Assembly: GCF_028682475.1 (NCBI RefSeq)
Contig: NZ_JANHLE010000039.1
Span: 1 to 41,987, forward strand
Direction: 5' to 3'
Source of the DNA: Pseudomonas putida
GTDB taxonomy: Bacteria > Pseudomonadota > Gammaproteobacteria > Pseudomonadales > Pseudomonadaceae
DNA length: 41,987 nt
Each line of letters starts with the position of its first letter. Position 1 is the stretch's first letter. Shown piece after piece: positions 32,949 through 40,301 of the stretch. The notes under the pieces were generated by a model, which did no database searches, was not told where the DNA came from, and saw only the letters and a program-made list of their open reading frames with translations. Position numbers and translations under genes: made by a program.

Positions 32949-34028
32949 ATGCTTGCCCTCATGAACCAGGAAAAACCGTTGTTACTGGCTGTGCTGCTGG
33001 CGGCCCTGGCCTGGCCGCTGCAGGGACAGCTCTTGGAGCATGGTCACACGGTCGCGTTACTGGCGGGGTTGGTACTGGTGGTGGCAATCATCTGTGCATC
33101 GATGCGCGTGGCCCAACATGCCGAACGGCTGGCCGAGAATGTCGGCGATCCTTACGGCACCATGATTCTGACCTTGTCCGCGGTGATGGTCGAGGTGCTG
33201 GTGCTGGCGATCATGATGAGCAATGAGCCCTCGCCCACGCTGGTACGCGACACTATCTACTCGGCGGTGATGCTCGATATCAACGGGATCCTAGGCCTGG
33301 CAGCGCTGATGGGCGGGCTCAAGCACGGCGAGCAGCCGTACAACGATGATTCGGCACGCACTTACAGTGTGATGATCATGACCGCCATGGGGGTTTCCAT
33401 GGTGGTTCCGGAGTTCATTGCGCGTGAGCACTGGAAGCTTTATTCGGCGTTCACCATCGCCGCCATGCTGCTGCTCTACGCCTTGTTCCTGCGCATGCAG
33501 GTCGGGCCGCACAGCTATTTCTTCAGTTACAGCTATCCGCAGAAGAAACGCCGCAATCCATCGCCGGTAGCGGTGAACAAGGTTCACTCGATCGTCATCC
33601 TGGTCTTTGGAGTGCTGGTTATCGGGGTACTGGCGGAGGCCATGTCGCATCCCCTGGATTATGGCCTGGAGGGCAGTGGGGCGCCGCCGGTATTGATGGC
33701 CATTGTGGTGGCGACGATTTCGGCAGCGCCGGAGATCCTCACTGCATTGCGTGCAGCGCTGGCCAACCGCATGCAGTCAGTGGTCAATATCGCCCTGGGA
33801 GCATCGCTGTCCACGGTGATATTGACCGTGCCACTGATGGAGGCGATGGCGCTCTACACCGGCCAGCCCTTCCAGATGGCCATGACGCCAGTGCAGACGG
33901 TGATGATCGCCATCACCCTGATCGTCAGCGCAATCAATCTCAACGATGGCGAAACCAACGCGATCGAGGGCATGACCCATTTCGTGTTGTTCGCCACCTT
34001 CATCATGCTGGCGTTTCTTGGCCTCTGA
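32949..34028 (+). CDS. chaA: Ca2+/H+ (cation/proton) antiporter, ChaA-like
   Basis: A 359-residue inner-membrane antiporter with eleven or so helices. The two alpha repeats of the CaCA family are AENVGDPYGTMILTLSAVMVEV (first) and IVVATISAAPEILTALRAAL (second), each with the acidic residue that binds the cation. It expels Ca2+ or Na+ in exchange for protons. The ATG at 32949 is preceded by AAGG; GTG at 32904 and ATG at 32961 are weaker. The gene is divergent from adenine deaminase and ends four bases from the convergent 8-oxoguanine deaminase stop. Confidence 0.88.
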   Translation: MLALMNQEKPLLLAVLLAALAWPLQGQLLEHGHTVALLAGLVLVVAIICASMRVAQHAERLAENVGDPYGTMILTLSAVMVEVLVLAIMMSNEPSPTLVRDTIYSAVMLDINGILGLAALMGGLKHGEQPYNDDSARTYSVMIMTAMGVSMVVPEFIAREHWKLYSAFTIAAMLLLYALFLRMQVGPHSYFFSYSYPQKKRRNPSPVAVNKVHSIVILVFGVLVIGVLAEAMSHPLDYGLEGSGAPPVLMAIVVATISAAPEILTALRAALANRMQSVVNIALGASLSTVILTVPLMEAMALYTGQPFQMAMTPVQTVMIAITLIVSAINLNDGETNAIEGMTHFVLFATFIMLAFLGL

Positions 34029-34032
34029 AGCC

Positions 34033-35388
34033 TCAGCCGGCAATCAGCTGCGCAGCGGCCTGGCGGTGATCGGCGATCAGGCCCTGGACGTCCAGGCCTT
34101 CGATCTGCCCGTCGATCACTCGCCACTGGCCAGCGATCATGACCCGGTCGGCGCGATCGGCACCGCACAGCAACAGTGCCGAAAGCGGATCGTGGCTGCC
34201 GGAGAAACGCAGTTCGTCGAGTTTGAACAGGGCCAGGTCAGCCTGTTTACCCACAGCAAGCTCCCCGATGTCTGTACGCCCAAGCAGTTGCGCCGATCCA
34301 CGGGTAGCCCAGCCCAGGGCGAGTTCCGGGGTGATCGCTTCGGCGCCGTAGCGCAGGCGCTGCAGGTACAGGGCCTGGCGCGCTTCGAGGATCATGTTGG
34401 AGGCATCGTTGGAGGCTGATCCGTCGACCCCCAGGCCAACCGGGGCACCGGCGTTGGTCAGATCAACGGTCGGGCAGATGCCCGAAGCCAGACGCATGTT
34501 CGAGCTCGGGCAGTGGCAGATCCCGGTACCGGCGGCGCCCAGGCGGGCGATTTCGTCCGGGTTGAAGTGAATCCCGTGGGCCAGCCAGGTACGCGGACCA
34601 AGCCAGCCGACACTGTCCAGGTAATCCACGGTACGCAGACCGAAGCGTTGCAGGCAGAAGTCTTCTTCATCGAGGGTTTCGGCCAGGTGGGTGTGCAGGC
34701 GCACATCCAGTTCTTCGGCAAGGCTGGCACTGGCGCGCATGATCTCCGGGGTGACAGAGAACGGCGAGCAGGGGGCCAGGGCAATCTGGATTTGCGCGCC
34801 TTCGTCACGTTCGTGGTAGCTGTGGATAAGTCGTTGGCTGTCGGCCAGGATCACTTCACCCTGTTGCACCGTCTGCTGCGGCGGCAGACCGCCGTCGGCT
34901 TCGCCCAGGCTCATCGAACCGCGGGTGAGCATGGCGCGCATGCCCAGCTTGCGCACGGCTTCGACCTGTACGTCGATGGCGTTTTCCAGGCCATCCGGGA
35001 ACAGATAGTGGTGGTCAGCGGCAGTGGTGCAGCCGGACAACAGCAATTCGGCCAGGGCCACGCGGGTGGCCAGCTCGAGCTTGGCCGGGGTCAGGCGGGC
35101 CCAGACCGGGTAGAGGGTCTTGAGCCAGGGAAACAGCGGCTGGTTGACCACCGGCGCCCAGGCGCGGGTCAGGGTCTGGTAGAAGTGGTGATGGGTGTTG
35201 ATAAGTCCTGGCAGGACCACGTGCTCACGGGCGTCGAACACTTGTCCACAGGGGCTGGACGGGCTTTCGCCGAGGGCCAGGACTTCAGTGATGCGGCCGT
35301 CTTCAAGGACCAGGCCGCCACGGGCATCGAGGCTGTTGGCGGTGAAGATGGCAAGCGGGTTTTTCAACCAGGTACGGGTCGCAGGCAT
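34033..35388 (-). CDS. 8-oxoguanine deaminase (amidohydrolase family)
   Basis: A 451-residue amidohydrolase. The metal-binding LINTHHHFYQTLTRA (residues about 62-76), LHTHLAETLDEE and LAHGIHFN, and VDGSASNDASN near the C-terminal third match the TIM-barrel deaminase pattern. P. aeruginosa PA0142 is the characterised 8-oxoguanine deaminase (to urate) and has this same THHHFYQTLTRA opening, as I remember it. It disposes of oxidised guanine, and possibly isocytosine. Its start is 389 bases to the left of a DnaA-rich interval's flank, and it lies near adenine deaminase, forming a purine salvage neighbourhood. Confidence 0.85.
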   Translation of the reverse strand: MPATRTWLKNPLAIFTANSLDARGGLVLEDGRITEVLALGESPSSPCGQVFDAREHVVLPGLINTHHHFYQTLTRAWAPVVNQPLFPWLKTLYPVWARLTPAKLELATRVALAELLLSGCTTAADHHYLFPDGLENAIDVQVEAVRKLGMRAMLTRGSMSLGEADGGLPPQQTVQQGEVILADSQRLIHSYHERDEGAQIQIALAPCSPFSVTPEIMRASASLAEELDVRLHTHLAETLDEEDFCLQRFGLRTVDYLDSVGWLGPRTWLAHGIHFNPDEIARLGAAGTGICHCPSSNMRLASGICPTVDLTNAGAPVGLGVDGSASNDASNMILEARQALYLQRLRYGAEAITPELALGWATRGSAQLLGRTDIGELAVGKQADLALFKLDELRFSGSHDPLSALLLCGADRADRVMIAGQWRVIDGQIEGLDVQGLIADHRQAAAQLIAG

Positions 35389-35460
35389 GGTGCCGGCTCC
35401 TCTGAAAGTGGGTTCAGGTTAGCCAGCTCAGTGTTGTCCTGTCTGCTGATCCAGGTCCGC

Positions 35461-35496
35461 CACGGTGGGCGAGGTGTCGAGTCTACACCCACCGTG
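35461..35496. other. Hairpin between the SDR stop and the 8-oxoguanine deaminase start
   Basis: CACGGTGGG (35461-35469) pairs perfectly with CCCACCGTG (35488-35496) across an 18-base loop. It lies just after the stop of the SDR gene (minus strand). There is no T-run, so it is at most a weak or rho-dependent terminator. Confidence 0.45.
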
Positions 35497-35503
35497 AACG
35501 GTT

Positions 35504-36190
35504 TCACCAGATCAGGCTGTCGCCCTTGTAGTTGATGAAGTACAGACCACCTTTGCCGGCGTAGGCCTTGACCTGTTCAAGCAAGCCACGGGTGCTGGTG
35601 AGCACGTCAATGTCGGCACCTTCGCCACCCATGTCAGTTCTGACCCAGCCCGGGTGCATGGCCAGCACCGTGAGCGGAGTGTCGCCCAGGCGTACCACGA
35701 AGCTGTTGATCATCGAGTTCAAGGCAGCCTTGCTGGCTTTGTAGAGCGATAGTTCCGGTTCATTGGGAATGCTTACGCTGCCAAGCGCTGAGCTCATGAA
35801 GGCGATCACCCCGCTGTTTTTTCGCAGCTGTGGGCTAAAACGCTCAGCGACGCGGATGGGGGATACGGCATTGGTCATGAACAGATCGCCAACCTCGGCC
35901 AATTGCGCGTGTGCGGGGCTCTGGTCAGTTGGACCCATGACGCCGGCATTGACGAACAACAGGTCGAACGTCTGACCTTGCAGACGTTGCTGGAGTGCGT
36001 CGAGCTGGGTGCTGCTGTTCATCTCCAGGGTCTGCACCTGGACGCCTGGCAAAGGTGAAAGGTTAGTGGCCTTGGCCGGGTCGCGTACGGTAGCAATAAC
36101 ATTCCAGCCATCCTCTTGCAGACGTTCTACCAACCCAAGGCCCAGACCGCGAGAGGCACCGATGATCAGGGCGGTTTTGTTCTCAGGCAT
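35504..36190 (-). CDS. Short-chain dehydrogenase/reductase
   Basis: A 228-residue SDR with TALIIGASRGLGLGLVERL (residues about 5-23; TGxxxGxG written as GASRGLG), NAGVMGP, a Ser near 137 (FMSSALGS) and the catalytic YKASKAA (about 155-161). A classical oxidoreductase of unknown substrate. AGGAG lies eight bases before the ATG at 36190; the frame extends to 36226 without support. It precedes the 8-oxoguanine deaminase gene on the same strand by 115 bp, with a hairpin between. Upstream is the DnaA-box gap. Confidence 0.9.
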   Translation of the reverse strand: MPENKTALIIGASRGLGLGLVERLQEDGWNVIATVRDPAKATNLSPLPGVQVQTLEMNSSTQLDALQQRLQGQTFDLLFVNAGVMGPTDQSPAHAQLAEVGDLFMTNAVSPIRVAERFSPQLRKNSGVIAFMSSALGSVSIPNEPELSLYKASKAALNSMINSFVVRLGDTPLTVLAMHPGWVRTDMGGEGADIDVLTSTRGLLEQVKAYAGKGGLYFINYKGDSLIW

Positions 36191-36526
36191 GTGGAAGCTC
36201 CTATCAATGGGACAATGGTTGATCAAAGAATAACCAGTCTAGCCAAACCGTGGCTGAACAGGCTGTTGACGCAGGGGTACACGGCTTATCCACAGCTTGC
36301 TCCACAGTATCTGTGAGCAAGCGCCGGATGTGGATATAAGCGCCTGCAGGCTTCCTCCCGGGGGTAATAAATGGGGATAACTGACTGATTTTCCGGCAGT
36401 TGAAACGCTGTCATCAAATCTTGATCAAAATATGATCGTTTGCCTGAAAGCCACGTGATTCAAGGCGCTCAGACGAATGCCCAGAGCTTATCCACAGCCA
36501 GGCCCACAGTGAATGTGGGCAAATGT
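36191..36526. other. 336-bp gene-free gap with a DnaA-box cluster
   Basis: Between the SDR start and the YigZ stop. It holds two perfect DnaA boxes TTATCCACA (36286-36294, 36488-36496) and two one-mismatch boxes in the other orientation (36329-36337 TGTGGATAT; 36372-36380 TGGGGATAA). The 36361-36440 part is AT-rich. More perfect boxes flank it in genes at 34821-34829 and 37160-37168. No credible reading frame is seen. The promoter of the SDR gene must also lie here. Confidence 0.6.
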
Positions 36527-37111
36527 TCAGCGCCGTTCCAGCAGGATCCGACCGCGGCTCAGGTCTGCCAGCTGACGTTGCAGCGGCTCGATCTGTTCTT
36601 CACCCAGCGCCAGCAACAAATCGACGCCGTTGGCGGTGAAGTGTTCTTCCAGCACCAGGCCGTCGGCTTCTGCCACACGCAATTTAAGCAGGGCCAGCTC
36701 ACTGAAACTGCAACTGCAGCTGACTTCGCTGCGGCTGACCAGCAGGCGCTTTTCTGCCTGCTGCAGGCATTTGTTGGCACCGCCGCCATAAGCGCGGGCC
36801 AGACCGCCTGTGCCCAGCTGAATACCGCCGTACCAGCGGATCACCAGGACCACGACCTGATCGCAGTCCTGGGCTTCGATCGCTGCCAGGATCGGGCGTC
36901 CGGCGGTGCCGCCGGGTTCGCCGTCGTCGCTGCTGCGGTATTGCGCACCCAGCTTCCAGGCCCAGCAATTATGGGTGGCGGCCAGGTCGCTGTGCTGTTC
37001 TATGAAGCTCATGGCCTCGGCAGCGCTGCTGATCGGCGCTGCCAGGGTAATGAAGCGGCTCTTGCGAATCTCTTCGCGAAATTCGCAGGTGTCGAGCAGG
37101 GTAAAAGGCAT
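36527..37111 (-). CDS. yigZ: IMPACT-family protein YigZ
   Basis: A 194-residue two-domain protein of the UPF0029/IMPACT family. It opens with FREEIRKSRFITLAAPI, contains HNCWAWKLG, DDGEPGGTAGRPIL and VLVIRWYGGIQLGTGGLARAYG (about 92-113), the YigZ fingerprint; the second domain (about 130-194) is a DUF1949 ferredoxin-like fold. The eukaryotic relative binds translation factor Gcn1; bacterial function is unclear (probably RNA or protein binding). Its ATG is ten bases past the stop of the TetR gene, so they are probably co-transcribed. Confidence 0.92.
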   Translation of the reverse strand: MPFTLLDTCEFREEIRKSRFITLAAPISSAAEAMSFIEQHSDLAATHNCWAWKLGAQYRSSDDGEPGGTAGRPILAAIEAQDCDQVVVLVIRWYGGIQLGTGGLARAYGGGANKCLQQAEKRLLVSRSEVSCSCSFSELALLKLRVAEADGLVLEEHFTANGVDLLLALGEEQIEPLQRQLADLSRGRILLERR

Positions 37112-37121
37112 AAACGCAGGT

Positions 37122-37784
37122 TCAGTCGGGAAGTTTCAGGCCACAGCCTTTGAGAATGATGTGGATAAGATTATTGCTGGCATCTTCCATGTCTTGCTTG
37201 GTCAGGCGGCTACGGCCGGTGACCTGGCAGATCTGGGTGGCGAAATCGGCATAGTGCTGGGTGCTGCCCCAAAGCAGGAAAATCAGGTGCACAGGGTCGA
37301 CCGGGTCCATCTTGCCGGCGTCGATCCAGGCCTGGAACACCGCCGCGCGGCCCTTGAACCAGTCGCGGTAGTCCTGGCTGAAGTAGTCGCTCAGGCACTG
37401 GCCGCCGCTGATGATTTCCATGGCGAAGATCCGCGAAGCCTGGGGATTGCGCCGGGAAAATTCCATCTTGGTGCGGATGTAGGTGCTCAGCGCCGTTGCC
37501 GGATCGTCCTCGACGCTCAGGGCGTTGAAGGTGCTGTCCCACAATTCGATGATGTTGCTCAGCACCGCCACATACAGGCTCAGCTTGTTGGTGAAGTAGT
37601 AGTGCAGGTTGGCCTTGGGCAACCCGGCCTTGAGGGCGATGGTGTTCATGCTGGTGCCCTTGAAGCCATGCCGGGCGAACTCGTCTTCGGCAGCCTGGAT
37701 GATGGCTTGCTCGTTCTTCTGACGAATGCGGCCGGCGGGCTTGCCCGGGGCGGTGACACGATGCGCAGGGACTTCGAAGGGCAT
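37122..37784 (-). CDS. TetR-family regulator (RutR-like C-terminal domain)
   Basis: A 220-residue TetR protein. The helix-turn-helix is IIQAAEDEFARHGFKGTSMN through LPKANLHYYFTNKLSLY (about 28-75). The C-terminal part, with GGQCLSDYFSQDYRDWF and DPVHLIFLLWGSTQHYADFA, resembles the RutR-type ligand domain of pyrimidine-degradation regulators. This fits its place near beta-alanine genes, since beta-alanine is the end product of uracil breakdown. I use the ATG at 37784, with GGAA upstream; a TTG at 37805 is in frame. The target is inferred. Confidence 0.85.
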   Translation of the reverse strand: MPFEVPAHRVTAPGKPAGRIRQKNEQAIIQAAEDEFARHGFKGTSMNTIALKAGLPKANLHYYFTNKLSLYVAVLSNIIELWDSTFNALSVEDDPATALSTYIRTKMEFSRRNPQASRIFAMEIISGGQCLSDYFSQDYRDWFKGRAAVFQAWIDAGKMDPVDPVHLIFLLWGSTQHYADFATQICQVTGRSRLTKQDMEDASNNLIHIILKGCGLKLPD

Positions 37785-37846
37785 GGGCGGTTCCAGGCAA
37801 GGCAACGGTTATCTTTTCTGACTGGCTAAGCTATCAGCATTAGTGC

Positions 37847-38764
37847 TCAGCGAGTAGCCGCCAGGCTTTCCAGAAAGCTTTCCAGGACCAGATGCGGGCG
37901 CCGCCCTTTGCGCGTCACCCAGCACAGGCTCAGGTCATAGAAGCGCTGCGCTGGCTTGAGCGCGCGCAGCCTGCCTTGTTGGACCCAGAAGCTGGCGTAG
38001 TGATCCGGCAGGTAGCCGATATAGCGCCCGGTGAGGATCAGAAAGGCCATGCCTTCACGGTCCGAGGCACTGGCAGTGCAGTTGAGTGCCTGATAGTGCG
38101 CCTGGACATCGGCCGGCAAACGGAACGTCGGGGCGATGGCGTCCTGGCTATTGAGACGCTCGTCGTCCAGCTGCCGGTCGTCGGCATAGAACAGCGGATG
38201 GCCCACTGCGCAATAAAGCAGCGAGCGTTCGCTGTACAGCGGCTGATACTCCAGCCCCGACAGCGGACTGGTCTGCGGTACCACACCGACATGCAGGCTG
38301 CCGTCGAGCACCCCTTGCTCAACCTGGCTGGGCGCGATCATGCGGATCTGGATGCGCACATCCGGGCCACGGTCCTTGAGCTGCGCCAGGGCGTGGGTGA
38401 TGCGCATGTGCGGCAAGGTCACCAGGTTGTCGGTCAGGCCGATGTTCAGCTCGCCGCGCAGGTGCTGGTGCAGGCCGTTGACCTCGGTGCGAAAGCTCTC
38501 CAGGGCACTGAGCAGTTGCAGGGCCGACTGATACACCTCGCGGCCTTCCTCGGTCAGCGAGAAGCCGGCACGCCCGCGCTGGCACAGGCGTAATCCCAGG
38601 CGCTGCTCCAGATCGCTCATCTGCTGGCTGATGGCTGAACGGCCGATGCCGAGGACGTTCTCGGCCGCCGAAAAGCCGCCGCACTCGACTACGCTGCGGT
38701 AGATCTTCAGGAGACGGATATCAAAGTCGCTGACTTGCGCGAGGGGATCGGGGCGCCGGCTCAT
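37847..38764 (-). CDS. bauR: LysR-family regulator, BauR-like
   Basis: A 305-residue LysR regulator: winged helix LKIYRSVVECGGFSAAENVL and AISQQMSDLEQRLGLRLCQR (about 20-60), ligand domain 95-300. It is divergent from the omega-amino-acid transaminase gene, 118 bp apart. In P. aeruginosa the LysR-type gene at this place (PA0133, bauR) activates beta-alanine catabolism; the assignment rests on that arrangement. A palindrome in the gap is a candidate site. The ribosome site is weak. Confidence 0.82.
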   Translation of the reverse strand: MSRRPDPLAQVSDFDIRLLKIYRSVVECGGFSAAENVLGIGRSAISQQMSDLEQRLGLRLCQRGRAGFSLTEEGREVYQSALQLLSALESFRTEVNGLHQHLRGELNIGLTDNLVTLPHMRITHALAQLKDRGPDVRIQIRMIAPSQVEQGVLDGSLHVGVVPQTSPLSGLEYQPLYSERSLLYCAVGHPLFYADDRQLDDERLNSQDAIAPTFRLPADVQAHYQALNCTASASDREGMAFLILTGRYIGYLPDHYASFWVQQGRLRALKPAQRFYDLSLCWVTRKGRRPHLVLESFLESLAATR

Positions 38765-38780
38765 AGTTTAGTAGTCGTCT

Positions 38781-38790
38781 ATCTGAAGAT
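38781..38790. promoter_or_regulatory. Candidate LysR site in the bauR/bauA gap
   Basis: ATCTGAAGAT (38781-38790) has ATCT/AGAT arms around GA and is framed by TCTA and TAGA. It lies 17 bp from the bauR start and 93 bp from bauA, a usual place for a divergent LysR target. Unproven. Confidence 0.35.
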
Positions 38791-38882
38791 TAGAAAAGTT
38801 GGGTTTTCCAGACTTTATCCCCGTGACAACTTAGTCGCAACAACACTTATCGCTGCCCAATTGCCTTGCGAGGACTTGCCCG

Positions 38883-40229
38883 ATGAATCTGCCTGAAAAC
38901 GCTCCTGTCGGTCTGGCCAGCCAGCTCAAGCTGGACGCCCACTGGATGCCCTACACCGCCAACCGCAATTTTCAGCGCGATCCACGGCTGATCGTTGCCG
39001 CCGAAGGCAGCTACCTGACCGACGACAAAGGGCGCAAGATCTATGACTCGCTGTCGGGCCTGTGGACCTGCGGTGCCGGTCACACCCGCAAGCAGATTCA
39101 GGAAGCGGTGTCGCGCCAGTTGGGCGTACTCGACTACTCGCCAGCCTTCCAGTTCGGTCACCCGCTGTCGTTCCAGCTGGCCGAGAAGATCACCGAGCTG
39201 ACCCCGGGCAACCTCAACCACGTCTTCTATACCAACTCCGGTTCCGAGTGCGCCGATACTGCGGTGAAGATGGTGCGCGCTTACTGGCGTCTGAAAGGCC
39301 AGGCCACCAAGACCAAACTGATCGGCCGTGCCCGTGGTTACCACGGGGTGAACATCGCCGGTACCAGCCTGGGCGGCGTCAACGGCAACCGTAAACTGTT
39401 CGGCCAGTTGCTCGATGTCGACCACATTCCACATACCCTGCTGGCCAGCAACGCCTTCACCAAGGGCATGCCGGAAGAGGGCGGTATCGCCCTGGCCGAT
39501 GAAATGCTCAAGCTGATCGAGCTGCACGATGCTTCGAACATCGCTGCGCTGATCGTCGAGCCTCTGGCCGGTTCCGCCGGCGTCCTGCCGCCACCTAAGG
39601 GTTATCTGAAACGCCTGCGGGAAATCTGCGACCAGCACAACATCCTGCTGATCTTCGACGAAGTCATCACCGGCTTTGGCCGTATGGGCGCGATGACCGG
39701 TGCCGAAGCCTTTGGCGTTACCCCGGACCTGATGTGCATTGCCAAGCAAGTCACCAACGGCGCTATCCCGATGGGCGCGGTGATTGCCAGCAGCGAGATC
39801 TATCAAACCTTCATGAACCAGCCGACCCCGGAATACGCCGTGGAATTCCCGCACGGCTACACCTACTCGGCGCACCCGGTCGCTTGCGCTGCCGGTATCG
39901 CCGCCCTGGATCTGCTGGAAAAGGAAAACCTGGTGCAGGCTGCCGCTGAACTGGCGCCGCATTTCGAAAAAGTGCTGCACGGCATCAAGGGTGCGAAGAA
40001 CATCATCGACATCCGCAACTACGGCCTGGCCGGTGCCATCCAGATTGCCGCCCGTGACGGTGATGCCATCGTGCGTCCGTACGAGATTGCCATGAAGCTG
40101 TGGCAAGCCGGCTTCTATGTACGCTTCGGTGGCGACACCCTGCAGTTTGGCCCGACCTTCAACAGCCAGCCGCAGGAACTGGATCGTCTGTTCGATGCGG
40201 TCGGCGAGGCCATCAACCAGGTCAGCTGA
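38883..40229 (+). CDS. bauA: Beta-alanine (omega-amino acid):pyruvate transaminase
   Basis: A 448-residue class III PLP aminotransferase. The PLP lysine is K288 in CIAKQVTNGAIP; GYHGVNIAGTSLGG, the active-site IFDEVITGFGRMG and FPHGYTYSAHPVACAAG also match. As I remember it, the P. putida omega-amino acid:pyruvate aminotransferase (449 residues) is nearly identical in sequence. It transfers the amino group of beta-alanine to pyruvate, giving malonate semialdehyde and alanine. GAGGA is about ten bases before the ATG. It is followed 72 bp later by the semialdehyde dehydrogenase and is divergent from bauR. Confidence 0.95.
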   Translation: MNLPENAPVGLASQLKLDAHWMPYTANRNFQRDPRLIVAAEGSYLTDDKGRKIYDSLSGLWTCGAGHTRKQIQEAVSRQLGVLDYSPAFQFGHPLSFQLAEKITELTPGNLNHVFYTNSGSECADTAVKMVRAYWRLKGQATKTKLIGRARGYHGVNIAGTSLGGVNGNRKLFGQLLDVDHIPHTLLASNAFTKGMPEEGGIALADEMLKLIELHDASNIAALIVEPLAGSAGVLPPPKGYLKRLREICDQHNILLIFDEVITGFGRMGAMTGAEAFGVTPDLMCIAKQVTNGAIPMGAVIASSEIYQTFMNQPTPEYAVEFPHGYTYSAHPVACAAGIAALDLLEKENLVQAAAELAPHFEKVLHGIKGAKNIIDIRNYGLAGAIQIAARDGDAIVRPYEIAMKLWQAGFYVRFGGDTLQFGPTFNSQPQELDRLFDAVGEAINQVS

Positions 40230-40249
40230 TTCTTACACCTATATAAGAA
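40230..40249 (+). other. Inverted repeat just after the bauA stop
   Basis: TTCTTA (40230-40235) and TAAGAA (40244-40249) pair across an 8-base AT-rich loop, directly after the stop. Together with the GC palindrome next to it, this fills the bauA-mmsA gap. Confidence 0.4.
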
Positions 40250-40251
40250 GA

Positions 40252-40273
40252 GGACGCGAGCGCGCTCGCGTCC
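40252..40273. other. Perfect 22-bp GC palindrome between bauA and mmsA
   Basis: GGACGCGAGCG (40252-40262) is followed directly by its exact reverse complement (40263-40273). In RNA it can form an eight-base stem with a GCGCGC loop. No T-run follows. It lies 28 bp before the mmsA start, close to the ribosome site CTGGAG. Confidence 0.7.
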
Positions 40274-40301
40274 AGGATCACCCCCTTTTCTGGAGTTTTG
40301 C

